Origin: a virus
Direction: 5' to 3' (one strand)
Length of the DNA stretch: 44,183 nucleotides
Virus record (IMG/VR): IMGVR_UViG_3300033153_005033
Location: 1-44,183 of that record
Shown here: piece after piece, positions 7,728 to 15,690 of the stretch
How positions within the stretch are numbered: position 1 is the stretch's first letter
How the letters are laid out: the number at the start of each line of letters is the position of its first letter
Program-made: the position numbers and the translations under genes
The notes under the pieces: generated by a model
Seen by the model: the letters and a program-made list of their open reading frames with translations, nothing else
What the model was told of the DNA's origin: nothing
Databases searched by the model: none

Positions 7728-8585
7728 ATGAAAAAATTATTATTAACAGCTTTCTTGCTTATGTTATCTACACTAGCGGAAGCAAAAACAGTAAAAGTGA
7801 CGCTAACTGAAAACAATACTATCAGTATGAGAGATTATTTTTATTTCGGTTCAGTTGTAAAGGTTATGCAAAAAGCTCACGAACTAGATTCACTACTACC
7901 TACTAAAGCTCCGATTTATTTAATTTTAGATTCTGGAGGAGGTTCAATCTCAGCTGGGCTTGAGCTAATCGAGAACCTAAAAAATCTTAAGAGACCTGTA
8001 CGAACTATCACACTGTTCGCTGCTTCAATGGGTTTTCAGACTGTACAAGGTTTGGGTACTAGACTAATTCAACGAGAAGGTACTTTGATGAGTCATAAGG
8101 CTAGAGGAGGTTTCTTTGGAGAATTTCCAGGACAACTAGATTCTAGATACTCTTTTTGGTTACGTCGAGTAACTGTGATGGAAGAGACCACAGTTAGTAG
8201 AACTAAAGGAACACACACACTACAATCATACAGAAATTTGATTGAGAATGAGTACTGGTGTCAAGGCGCAGACTGCATTAAACAAGGTTTTGCGGACGTT
8301 CTTGTCAATGCTACGTGCGCTTCTGACCTACAAGGCACAGTGGAGCATCATGATATATGGTTTCAGCAAGGACATAGAATAGATCTAATTACCCACAGAG
8401 ACAAATGCCCTTTGAATACTGGAGTCATTAAACAAGAAGTTGATATTAGTCCTCTACTAGAAGCTAGTGAGTACCAAGACAACCACCTAACTCCTGCGCA
8501 GAACCATGAGATCATAACTAGTATTAACGAGCGTAAGCAGAAAATCTTAAACAATGTTAACAGAGTAGTCCACAAAGGATATTAA
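7728..8585 (+). CDS. Exported ClpP/SppA-like serine peptidase
   Basis: Residues 1-19 form a classical Sec signal peptide (KK, hydrophobic core, AEA cleavage site). The mature part has a ClpP-fold core: LILDSGGGSISAG (about 66-77), the nucleophile segment FAASMGF with Ser100, and LMSHKARGG with His123. In the segment aligned with the catalytic Asp (EYWCQGADCIKQGFAD) the acid is Glu or absent. Several cysteines suggest disulfides in an oxidising compartment. It would act in the periplasm or at the envelope, possibly on membrane or cell-wall proteins during infection. It is a second, divergent ClpP-like protein besides the one at 3202. Start ATG follows AAGGAAA. Confidence 0.78.
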   Translation: MKKLLLTAFLLMLSTLAEAKTVKVTLTENNTISMRDYFYFGSVVKVMQKAHELDSLLPTKAPIYLILDSGGGSISAGLELIENLKNLKRPVRTITLFAASMGFQTVQGLGTRLIQREGTLMSHKARGGFFGEFPGQLDSRYSFWLRRVTVMEETTVSRTKGTHTLQSYRNLIENEYWCQGADCIKQGFADVLVNATCASDLQGTVEHHDIWFQQGHRIDLITHRDKCPLNTGVIKQEVDISPLLEASEYQDNHLTPAQNHEIITSINERKQKILNNVNRVVHKGY

Positions 8586-9515
8586 ATGACAAAGAAATTC
8601 AACTTACAATCGTACAAAGATTCTATAGGAGTTGACGAAGTTCCTTTAAAGAAGGCTAAGTACGTAGTGTTGGATGAGTGTTTGCAGTCAGTGTTAGGAC
8701 AGCCTGGGTTTGAACTAGGACACATAACACAGATCTACGGCAAGAGTGACACAGGCAAGACCAGCCTGTTGTTTCACGCCGCAGCAAAAGCTCAACAACA
8801 AGGAATACTACCAATTCTAATCATCACTGAGGGTAAGGTAGATTGGGATAGAGCAGCTTCTATGGGCTTCGATAAAGATAACGCTATAGTACACTCTAAC
8901 CTAGAGTATATGGAAGATGTGTTTGAGTTTATGGAAGCTAGGATACAGGATATGCACTCAGGAGTACTACCTGAGAATATTATGTTCTTCTGGGACTCTG
9001 TAGGCAACACCATAAGTAAGCAGGAAGTGAAAGCCGACCCAAAGACAGGTAAATTAACTAGAGCTAAGACTATGATGGTAGCTAGTAAAGTACTGTCAGC
9101 GAACTTAAGAATATTCTCTAAAAAGATTAACGACACTAGGAAAGAACCTTGTCCCAAACAGGTTGGAGCGGTGTTTATAAACAGTGGGTACAACAAACCA
9201 CCAACTTTTCCAGGAGGTATGACTTCTTTTGTTCCTTATGGAGGAGAAAAACCTTACTACGTTTGTACACTAATAATAAAAACAGCTAGAACTAAGAAAT
9301 TAGAAGCTGTTAAAGAAGGTAGAAAACTTAAGTTCGGCATAGTATCAAAAATAACCACAGAGAAAAACCACTCTGGAGCCGTGTCAATGGCAGGAGAGTT
9401 TGTTATCACTGCTGATGAGATCATACCCAATGACACAACAGCTATAAAACATTACAAAGATACCCACAAAGAGAGTTGGGGCGACATTGAAATAGGAGAG
9501 CAGGATGAGAGTTAA
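8586..9515 (+). CDS. recA: RecA/UvsX-like recombinase
   Basis: Strand-exchange ATPase. Walker A is GKSDTGKTS (Gly52-Thr59) and Walker B is IMFFWDSVG (Asp137). TEGKVDWDRAASMGFD corresponds to the DAEHALDxxYAxxLGVD stretch of RecA. The 309 aa lack the long C-terminal domain of bacterial RecA, as in phage versions. ATG at 8586 follows AAAGGA. It sits with a RuvC-like resolvase gene 3 kb downstream, so recombination-dependent replication or repair is likely. Confidence 0.92.
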   Translation: MTKKFNLQSYKDSIGVDEVPLKKAKYVVLDECLQSVLGQPGFELGHITQIYGKSDTGKTSLLFHAAAKAQQQGILPILIITEGKVDWDRAASMGFDKDNAIVHSNLEYMEDVFEFMEARIQDMHSGVLPENIMFFWDSVGNTISKQEVKADPKTGKLTRAKTMMVASKVLSANLRIFSKKINDTRKEPCPKQVGAVFINSGYNKPPTFPGGMTSFVPYGGEKPYYVCTLIIKTARTKKLEAVKEGRKLKFGIVSKITTEKNHSGAVSMAGEFVITADEIIPNDTTAIKHYKDTHKESWGDIEIGEQDES

Positions 9516-9942
9516 ACTTAAAAATAAAACAGGCGGTGTACTAAGCTACCAAACAGGTATGTCAGCTGGATTGGACGTAGTGAGCACTAAAGACATAGTA
9601 TTACCTCCTAACAAAGTAGTGGCCGTACCTACGGGACTATGGATAGATGATTACGACTTAGAATCAAACATGTTAGGTGAGATTCAAGTTAGAGCTAGGA
9701 GTTCTATGGCACATAAACACAACATCATATTAGCCAACGGAGTAGGAACTATAGACCTTGATTACCCTGATGAGATCGGAGTACTACTTTTGAACTTAGG
9801 TACAGAATCTTATGAGATTAAAGCTGGAGAACGTGTGGCTCAATTAGTATTGTCAGGAGCTGAATATTTATCTGGTAATGGTATAGAAATTTCAGGAGTA
9901 GACAGAATCGGTGGGTTCGGATCTACTAATACTAATGGATAA
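9505..9942 (+). CDS. dut: dUTP diphosphatase (trimeric dUTPase)
   Basis: Hydrolyses dUTP to dUMP, preventing uracil incorporation and feeding thymidylate synthesis. All five motifs are seen: SAGLD (20-24), RARSSMAH (63-70), GVGTIDLDYPDEIG (79-92, catalytic Asp84), GERVAQLV (108-115) and RIGGFGSTN (134-142). Length 145 aa is typical of the trimeric family. Motif 3 has Pro-Asp where Arg-Gly is common. The gene overlaps recA by 11 nt. It works with ThyX (22028) to make dTMP. Confidence 0.95.
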   Translation: MRVKLKNKTGGVLSYQTGMSAGLDVVSTKDIVLPPNKVVAVPTGLWIDDYDLESNMLGEIQVRARSSMAHKHNIILANGVGTIDLDYPDEIGVLLLNLGTESYEIKAGERVAQLVLSGAEYLSGNGIEISGVDRIGGFGSTNTNG

Positions 9943-10237
9943 TTTATACAACATCTTCAACAAGAAGAAAATCACTAAGTCAGAAATACCAAAGCCGCCT
10001 AAGTCTGAAGAAAATTTTCTGGACAGATTTAAGAACTGTTTATTGAACGCAGAAAAAAACGGTTATTGTGATTGTGATATTTGTGAAGATAAAGTACAAC
10101 TATCCAACAAATTATTCGATATTGTGCGGTATCTGTGTAAAAGTTATACTGAAGAGACTGGAAATAAGATGTACGTAGCCGACGCTTTAGAGATAGTGTT
10201 GGTAGTAGCCACTAAACTAAAAGACGAAATAAAATAG
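9935..10237 (+). CDS. Hypothetical cysteine-containing protein, 100 aa
   Basis: A GTG at 9911 is in frame, but the ATG at 9935, overlapping the dUTPase stop, gives a more natural N-terminus. Neither has a strong ribosome site, so the start is uncertain. The middle holds a CDCDIC cluster that could bind metal, and the rest is helical. I do not recognise a family. Confidence 0.55.
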   Translation: MDNLYNIFNKKKITKSEIPKPPKSEENFLDRFKNCLLNAEKNGYCDCDICEDKVQLSNKLFDIVRYLCKSYTEETGNKMYVADALEIVLVVATKLKDEIK

Positions 10238-10245
10238 GAATATTT

Positions 10246-11091
10246 ATGGAAGTTTACTCTGGTATGTTAGTGTTAGATATTAAAGAAACGGACTGGCAGC
10301 AATGGTACGAAGAAGGTAAAATAAGCTTGTCTGGGTACAATAAAGACAAAACTTTTTACCCGAACATGGGAGTAGTACTAAAGTCTGAAGGAAAAAAACA
10401 ACACGGAATTGTAAAAGGTAATTTCATAGAAAAGATACCCTTTACTCAGGCTTTTGGAGTTAAACCTAAGAACACCGAACAATCACTTGCTATGGGAATG
10501 TTATTAGACGACGACGTAAAGCTGAAGATGGTTACTGGCAAAGAAGGTACAGGAAAAAATTTCATCACTGCGGCGTGTGTACTAGAGATGTTGCTTAACA
10601 AAAAATCTTACAATAAGTTAGTGCTTACTAGAACTACTGACGAAGTAGGAAAAACTTTAGGACTGTTTCCAGGATCTGCAGAAGAGAAGTTCGCTAACCA
10701 CACTGCAAGTTTTTTGTATACTCTTAAAGCTATCATGGGTGATGACGGAGCTTACATCGACGTGATGATGGAGAAGGGTGAGATAGAATACTTACCAGTA
10801 CAGTTGATGAGAGGGATTTCTTTCCCTCCTGGAACTTTGGTATGGGCTGATGAAATTGCAGGTCTATCTCCTTACGAGCTTAGGATGCTTGGCACTAGAT
10901 TAGGAGAAGATTGCGCCTTAATATTGACTGGTAGTTTTGAGCAGATAGATAGGAAAGGTAGTGCGGAAGGTACAGGACTAGCAAAGCTTGTCAATAGCGT
11001 TAAGATTAAGAACAGTGACCTAAGCAGTCACATAGAGTTAATCAAAAATGAGAGAAGTGCCCTGTCTAAACTAATAAGCGACACACTATGA
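10246..11091 (+). CDS. phoH: PhoH-like P-loop ATPase
   Basis: A 281-aa protein with the PhoH-type ATPase core: NTEQSLAMGMLLDD before the P-loop, P-loop GKEGTGKN (Gly98-Asn105), LVLTRT, a Walker B region LVWADEIAGLSP and TGSFEQID. These match the order in PhoH and PhoH2-type helicase/nucleases, found in many phages with an RNA-related or unknown role. The P-loop ends in Asn where Thr or Ser normally binds Mg2+, which is unusual. The residues before about 65 are not conserved by eye. It overlaps the next gene by ATGA. Confidence 0.85.
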   Translation: MEVYSGMLVLDIKETDWQQWYEEGKISLSGYNKDKTFYPNMGVVLKSEGKKQHGIVKGNFIEKIPFTQAFGVKPKNTEQSLAMGMLLDDDVKLKMVTGKEGTGKNFITAACVLEMLLNKKSYNKLVLTRTTDEVGKTLGLFPGSAEEKFANHTASFLYTLKAIMGDDGAYIDVMMEKGEIEYLPVQLMRGISFPPGTLVWADEIAGLSPYELRMLGTRLGEDCALILTGSFEQIDRKGSAEGTGLAKLVNSVKIKNSDLSSHIELIKNERSALSKLISDTL

Positions 11092-11627
11092 AAAAAATAA
11101 TAAACTGGTTAGTTGATAAATACGTATTGATTAAGTTTTGGGTAGATCAGACCATTTTAGAGAAAGATCTGGACAGAGAGTTACAATACTACACCTCAAT
11201 GCAAAGTCAGGTTATTTTTGATTCTGAGACTCAGAGAAAGTATTCTGAAGGGTTGTCGACAGTAAAACAAAAGATCAACCAAGCAAGTAAAAGAGGTTCT
11301 AAAGAAGATTATAGAGAAGCTTTGGAGTCTATGCGAGAGCTTATAGCTTTGGCAAACAATGAAACTGTTAGTCAGAGAGTACTAAGAAAAACTTTAGAAA
11401 GAATGTACGTACATTACGGCAGCGACGTAAAGTCTAATCGAGATAAAGTTGACATGATAGACACCAGAATAGGACATTACGAAGAGTTACGTAAATATAA
11501 TATTGAGAGACGTTTGCTAAAGGGCATCAAAAAAGCTAGAAAAGACGGCAACGAGGAGTTGGCGCTACGATTAGAGAGTGATTGGAGAGAGCAGTATGGG
11601 AAAACTAGAGACGGTAGAAGACGTTAA
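11088..11627 (+). CDS. Hypothetical coiled-coil protein, 179 aa
   Basis: Begins in an ATGA overlap with phoH. Very charged, with long helical stretches rich in Glu, Lys and Arg from about 20 to 179. The N-terminal KKIINWLVDKYVLIKFWVDQ is amphipathic and might touch a membrane. It overlaps the resolvase gene by 32 nt. No recognised family; a structural or scaffolding role is possible. Confidence 0.6.
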   Translation: MKKIINWLVDKYVLIKFWVDQTILEKDLDRELQYYTSMQSQVIFDSETQRKYSEGLSTVKQKINQASKRGSKEDYREALESMRELIALANNETVSQRVLRKTLERMYVHYGSDVKSNRDKVDMIDTRIGHYEELRKYNIERRLLKGIKKARKDGNEELALRLESDWREQYGKTRDGRRR

Positions 11628-12276
11628 GGACGACATAAACATTGGACAAAAAGTTGAAGAAGTTAACATATTATTCTTGGACGTTAGTTCAGCTTGTACG
11701 GGCTACTCTATAATGAAGGTAAATTTTGCTGACAAGACCTGTCAGTTGTCCAGCTGCGGCAGTCTTTGGCTAGATAGGAAGTGGAAAGATCAAGAGAAAT
11801 ACTCGTACTTGTTCAAAGCTATTAGTCAATACTTTTGGGTAGTAGGACAAGTTGATTACATAGTGTCAGAACAATATTCAATCAACCCTAAAAAGATGGT
11901 AGGAGTTCAAGTGCTACCTGAAATGATGGGAGTAGTCAAGGTTGCTGCTGAAGAGAATGGAGTGTCAGTTTCTTCCATACTGCCTCAGACTTGGAGATCT
12001 CAGCTAGGGATTAAACCTACTATAACTTTGGATAAGAATGGAAAAAATAAAAGAGATTATAAAGCCCCTACAAAAGAAGTTGTTTTAGAGTTATATGAAA
12101 TACCTGAAAGGTCTATTTCAAACATAACTGGAAAAGATAGAGCCACTCCTTCTGATCTGTACGATGCTATAGCTATTGGACTAGGTTGGACAAAGAAATA
12201 CGGAGTAGGTACAGTGGTTATGGGAGACTACGAAGTTAATCCTCACTTAGGAGCGTTAGAACATCATGTTAAATAA
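11596..12276 (+). CDS. RuvC-like Holliday junction resolvase
   Basis: RNase H-fold endonuclease. The acidic residues of RuvC can be placed: Asp29 in LFLDVSSACTGYSI, Glu92 in YIVSEQYS, and Asp187/Asp190 in PSDLYDAIAIGLG. The central SSILPQTWRSQLGI corresponds to the RuvC region that contacts the junction. At 226 aa it is longer than E. coli RuvC (173 aa), with an insert before the last motif. A GTG at 11578 is in frame, but ATG 11596 has GGAGAG 6 nt upstream. Probable role is resolving branched DNA before packaging. Confidence 0.85.
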   Translation: MGKLETVEDVKDDINIGQKVEEVNILFLDVSSACTGYSIMKVNFADKTCQLSSCGSLWLDRKWKDQEKYSYLFKAISQYFWVVGQVDYIVSEQYSINPKKMVGVQVLPEMMGVVKVAAEENGVSVSSILPQTWRSQLGIKPTITLDKNGKNKRDYKAPTKEVVLELYEIPERSISNITGKDRATPSDLYDAIAIGLGWTKKYGVGTVVMGDYEVNPHLGALEHHVK

Positions 12277-12508
12277 GATTGCTATGAAGGACACTTCAGG
12301 AAACAAGTCTGTAACAGTTACTGCGTTTGTGGTAGGGTTCGTACTAGTTAACATCAAATTAATGATCAGTGGTATGGAATTATTCGGACACACTATGGAA
12401 GTATTTACGGGAACCTCTTACTCAATGGCAATGGCCGCTTTAGGCGGAGTTTATGTTATGAGGAGAGCTACCACTACACCAAAGGAGAAACAGAATGACA
12501 AATCTTAA
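12266..12508 (+). CDS. Small membrane protein with two TM helices
   Basis: 80 aa, with hydrophobic segments near 16-35 and 50-66, a polar N-terminus and a charged C-terminal tail. It overlaps the resolvase gene by 11 nt and lacks a strong ribosome site. Size and topology fit a holin, and the next genes also encode membrane proteins, but no endolysin is visible nearby, so holin is only a possibility. Confidence 0.55.
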   Translation: MLNKIAMKDTSGNKSVTVTAFVVGFVLVNIKLMISGMELFGHTMEVFTGTSYSMAMAALGGVYVMRRATTTPKEKQNDKS

Positions 12509-12761
12509 AACTAAACGAGGTACCAACAAAAAACAACCTTCAGAGATTAGACTCTCTGGTAAGAAAAGTATCACTGCTTGGGAACAGTCTCTAGAAGCCC
12601 AACTAAAACATTTGAAGTCTATTAAAGAAGAGGCTGAGAAGGCTGCTAAGTTCAACGGCCATAAGTCTAAGGTAAAGATAACTAAAAGATTCGAACTTTT
12701 TTATCAAGAAGAGATCGCATTGGCTAGAATTAGGAATAAGCGTAAGAGAGGGAGAAAGTAG
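12495..12761 (+). CDS. Small very basic hypothetical protein, 88 aa
   Basis: ATG at 12495 follows AAAGGAG inside the previous gene. Lys and Arg dominate, especially at the C-terminus (RIRNKRKRGRK). It is probably nucleic-acid binding or a membrane-surface partner of its neighbours. No family recognised. Confidence 0.6.
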   Translation: MTNLKTKRGTNKKQPSEIRLSGKKSITAWEQSLEAQLKHLKSIKEEAEKAAKFNGHKSKVKITKRFELFYQEEIALARIRNKRKRGRK

Positions 12762-12762
12762 T

Positions 12763-13176
12763 ATGAAGTACTTAGTATTTTTTGTTTTCTTGTTTTTTTC
12801 TGACGTAGTCTTGAGTTGTGATAAGAGCGTTACGAGTTTAGGGCAAGGAGATCCAGCGCCTTGCGACGGGTACTTATTCAGTCCTGAAGCAGAGTCTAAA
12901 GCTAGAGAGTCACAATACACACTGAAGTACACTAAGAATAGGTTAGTTTCTCAAGAAAAGTTAACCGATTTGTACAAAAGAAAATATGAATTGTTGATTA
13001 CTTTGGCAGACAAAGAAAATCTAAAGGCTGAGGTATGGAGAAAAGAAGCTGAGAGAAGTACGACAGCTTTAATAAAAATCACCACCACAACAAACTACAA
13101 AGACTGGGTATTATTCGCAGGCGGAGTATTAACGACAGTAGCAGCAGGGTACGCTATAGGTCAGGCAGGGAGATAA
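12763..13176 (+). CDS. Exported coiled-coil membrane protein, spanin-like features
   Basis: The N-terminal 18 residues form a signal peptide ending VVLSC, possibly a weak lipobox with Cys19. A GDPAPCDGYLFSPEAE segment follows; similar P-A-P-x-D-G-x-L motifs occur in small phage envelope proteins. Residues 45-105 look helical and charged, and a C-terminal hydrophobic stretch (about 113-133) could be a TM helix. Signal plus coiled coil plus TM suggests an envelope-spanning role such as a spanin, but I cannot confirm this. GGGAGA precedes the ATG. Confidence 0.6.
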   Translation: MKYLVFFVFLFFSDVVLSCDKSVTSLGQGDPAPCDGYLFSPEAESKARESQYTLKYTKNRLVSQEKLTDLYKRKYELLITLADKENLKAEVWRKEAERSTTALIKITTTTNYKDWVLFAGGVLTTVAAGYAIGQAGR

Positions 13177-13178
13177 TT

Positions 13179-13679
13179 ATGATGGACGCAGGACAATCTT
13201 TACTTTTATTTGCTGGAGTGTTAGTTACGTTGTTACTTATAGTGACGACAATAAACGCATTCTTAGACAGTAACTTAGAAAAAGAGGAGGCTAATGTAAA
13301 GGCTGGAGAAGCTTTGTTAGAAGCTCAAGCAGCTTTACAGACTTTGGAGACAGAGAGAAACAAGTACAAATTACTACTATCCCAAAAGAAATCTTCGGAA
13401 ACTCGCTTAGGACAAATAACAGAGAATTTAGTACCGTTTCTGGACGGATGTGCATACGACCCTAAGTCCATGCATTTCCAAGGCAACCCTATTGACTACG
13501 TAGTGTACGATATGGACGCAGGAAGAATAGTTTTTCTAGAAGTTAAGTCAGGGAATTCTAAAGCTTCCAAGAACCAGAGAACTATTAAAAATATTATTCA
13601 GTCTGGTAGAGTTTATTATGAAGAGATGAGAGTAAACGAGAAAGGTATAGTATCAAAGAAGGCTAAAAATGCTGAATAA
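13179..13679 (+). CDS. Membrane-anchored Holliday-junction-resolvase-related nuclease
   Basis: Residues 5-27 are a TM helix, 31-75 a charged coiled coil, and 95-150 a nuclease-like domain. GNPIDYVVYD (Asp106) is followed by a strand IVFLEVKSG (Glu121-Val-Lys123) and KNQRTIKNIIQSGRVYYEE. This is the pattern of the Holliday-junction-resolvase-related endonuclease family (PF10107-type), a PD-(D/E)XK fold. The family in bacteria is often membrane-anchored. A nuclease domain held at the inner face of the membrane could act on entering DNA or on host DNA; this is inference. The neighbours on both sides also have TM segments. Confidence 0.75.
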   Translation: MMDAGQSLLLFAGVLVTLLLIVTTINAFLDSNLEKEEANVKAGEALLEAQAALQTLETERNKYKLLLSQKKSSETRLGQITENLVPFLDGCAYDPKSMHFQGNPIDYVVYDMDAGRIVFLEVKSGNSKASKNQRTIKNIIQSGRVYYEEMRVNEKGIVSKKAKNAE

Positions 13680-13956
13680 GCTAAAGGACTACGGACTACA
13701 TTTACTAATATTGATTGGTGGAGTGTTAGCTTTCTTGTTTAAAAGTAAGAGCGAGAGTCTGATAGCTAGTGAAGCTGAAAATAGACTAAACAAAACTGGC
13801 GCAGAATCAGATAAGATTGACTCTGATGTCAAAGACTTGAGAGATCAAGACAAAGACTTGACTAAGAAGATAAAAGAAATCGAAGATAGTCAAGAGAGAA
13901 TGAAGGACGCTGATAATCTAACTCCTTCAGAGATAGAAGATTACTGGAACGATTAA
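13669..13956 (+). CDS. Small TM plus coiled-coil protein, 95 aa
   Basis: A TM segment at about 9-24 is followed by a strongly charged helical region (30-85) likely to form a coiled coil. This layout is shared by inner-membrane spanins and by many phage membrane proteins. It overlaps the nuclease gene by 11 nt. Either lysis or a partner of the membrane nuclease is possible. Confidence 0.6.
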   Translation: MLNKLKDYGLHLLILIGGVLAFLFKSKSESLIASEAENRLNKTGAESDKIDSDVKDLRDQDKDLTKKIKEIEDSQERMKDADNLTPSEIEDYWND

Positions 13957-13978
13957 ACAACGTACAATAAGGAACACT

Positions 13979-15604
13979 ATGACTAAGAAGTTTGATGTGT
14001 GGGATAATAAGTTTGCTCATGATATTTTTTTACAAAAGTATTCAATGAATGGGCAGGAGACTTGGGAACAAACATGTAATAGGGTTGTAGACAACGTATG
14101 TGGACAGTTGCTGAGTACTGAAGATAAAGAAAAAATAACTAAGTTGATGGTGGATAGAAAATTTATTCCAGGAGGAAGATATCTATACTCCTCTGGAAGG
14201 TCTCTTCACCAAGTTAATAATTGTTTTTTATTTCGTGCAGAAGATTCTAGAGAAGGTTGGGCGGACTTGATGCAGAAAATAACCTCTAGCTTGATGACTG
14301 GAGGGGGTATTGGAGTGGATTACTCTTCTGTTAGGGAAGAAGGCGCTCCGATAGGAAGAACTGGAGGGTTTTCTACAGGACCTATAGCCTTGATGCAAAT
14401 GGTCAACGAAGCTGGTAGACATATTATGCAAGGAGGTTCTAGAAGAAGTGCTATATGGTCAGGGCTGAGTTGGAAGCACTCAGACATATTCACTTACATG
14501 GCAGTGAAAGACTGGCCAGAAGAAATAAAAAAACTTAAGGAGAAGGACTTTAGTTTTCCTGCTAAGTTAGACGGCACTAATATTTCTGTGAATTATGACA
14601 CGGAGTTTTTTGTGGCTATGGAAGACAGAAAACACGAACTACACAAACACGCAAAAAAAGTGTGGGAACAAAACTGCAGACAAGCCTTTGAAACTGCTGA
14701 ACCAGGAATGTCGTTTAATTTTTTGAAAGATAGTGAATCTCTTAGAAATGCATGTTGTGAGGTTACTAGCGAAGACGATAGTGATAAGTGCAACTTAGGT
14801 ACTCTGTGGATGAACAGATTCTCTGACAAAGAGGAATTTAGTGAGGCTGTCAATCTCTCCACTAAGTTTTTGATGTGTGGAGGAATTTATTCGGACGTAC
14901 CTACAGAGAGAATTAAAGAAGTCGGAGTTAAGAACAATCGTATAGGGCTTGGCTTGGGCGGAGTGCATGAGTGGTTGATGTTAAGAGGTTCTAAGTACGA
15001 AGTTACCCAAGAGTTGCATAAATGGTTGAACACTTACAAAAGAGAGTCGGACGCATCAGCTTTTATTACTGCCAAAGAACTTGGAGTAACAATCCCAAAA
15101 GGCGTAAGGGCTATAGCACCTACGGGAACCATAGGAATATTAGCAGAGACTACTACAGGTATAGAGCCGCTGTTCTGCAAGGCTTACAAGAGACGTTACC
15201 TAAAGGATAATGACTGGCACTACCAATACGTAATAGACGGCGCTGTGAAGCGATTAGAGGCCTCTGGAGTTAGATTAGAGGACATACAAGATGCCTATGA
15301 TATCTCATTTAAAGAGAGGGTAAAGTTTCAGGCAGACGTACAGCAGTACGTAGACATGGCAATTAGCTCTACCTGTAACATGAGTCCTTGGGGAAGCGAA
15401 GAAAATAACGAAGAGACTAGTAAGAAGAACGCTAAGACTTTGTTAAAATACGCTAAACGATTACGAGGGTTTACGTGCTACCCCGACGGTTCTAGAGGCG
15501 GCCAACCTTTGACTAGAGTAGACTTGAAAGAAGCTCTAGGACAAGAGGGAGTTGAATACGAAGAGAAGGAACATGAGTGTGTAGGTGGATCTTGCGGCAT
15601 TTAA
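13979..15604 (+). CDS. nrdJ: Class II (adenosylcobalamin-dependent) ribonucleotide reductase
   Basis: Reduces ribonucleotides to deoxyribonucleotides. Visible landmarks are FIPGGRYLY, NNCFLF with Cys82, the active loop NACCEV (257-262), CNLGTLW with Cys271, APTGTIGIL and TTGIEP. The C-terminal redox pair is CVGGSC (Cys534/Cys539), with the same 5-residue spacing as the monomeric Lactobacillus enzyme. The PTGT-type barrel motif and the absence of a neighbouring NrdB or NrdD/NrdG partner indicate class II, so activity would depend on host B12. At 541 aa it is shorter than cellular NrdJ. The loop reads N-A-C-C-E instead of N-P-C-G-E. It is the last gene before a strong terminator. Confidence 0.9.
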   Translation: MTKKFDVWDNKFAHDIFLQKYSMNGQETWEQTCNRVVDNVCGQLLSTEDKEKITKLMVDRKFIPGGRYLYSSGRSLHQVNNCFLFRAEDSREGWADLMQKITSSLMTGGGIGVDYSSVREEGAPIGRTGGFSTGPIALMQMVNEAGRHIMQGGSRRSAIWSGLSWKHSDIFTYMAVKDWPEEIKKLKEKDFSFPAKLDGTNISVNYDTEFFVAMEDRKHELHKHAKKVWEQNCRQAFETAEPGMSFNFLKDSESLRNACCEVTSEDDSDKCNLGTLWMNRFSDKEEFSEAVNLSTKFLMCGGIYSDVPTERIKEVGVKNNRIGLGLGGVHEWLMLRGSKYEVTQELHKWLNTYKRESDASAFITAKELGVTIPKGVRAIAPTGTIGILAETTTGIEPLFCKAYKRRYLKDNDWHYQYVIDGAVKRLEASGVRLEDIQDAYDISFKERVKFQADVQQYVDMAISSTCNMSPWGSEENNEETSKKNAKTLLKYAKRLRGFTCYPDGSRGGQPLTRVDLKEALGQEGVEYEEKEHECVGGSCGI

Positions 15605-15617
15605 ACACAATTAAAGC

Positions 15618-15646
15618 TTGACTTTTAAGCCCGACTACGCTATTAT
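15618..15646 (+). promoter_or_regulatory. Sigma70-like promoter embedded in a terminator
   Basis: TTGACT (15618-15623), 17-nt spacer, TATTAT (15641-15646), followed by ATAG. The same hexamers, spacing and flanks (gCTTGACTTTT, CTATTATRTAG) recur at 20582-20610. It would drive the small membrane/lipoprotein genes from 15691. The spacer and the TSS region form the arms of the terminator hairpin. Confidence 0.75.
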
Positions 15647-15662
15647 ATAGGTAGTCGGGCTT
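15627..15662 (+). terminator. Rho-independent terminator after the RNR gene
   Basis: A perfect inverted repeat (arms 15627-15638 and 15651-15662, core GCCCGACTAC/GTAGTCGGGC) with a 12-nt loop runs into TTTTT at 15661-15665. It ends the replication block transcript. Confidence 0.9.
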
Positions 15663-15690
15663 TTTAACGTTTAATATTTTAGGAGTAAAG

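Noticed and set aside
12603-12932. Reverse-strand 109-codon frame
   Set aside because: It covers the boundary of two well-supported forward genes with good ribosome sites and has no start signal of its own.
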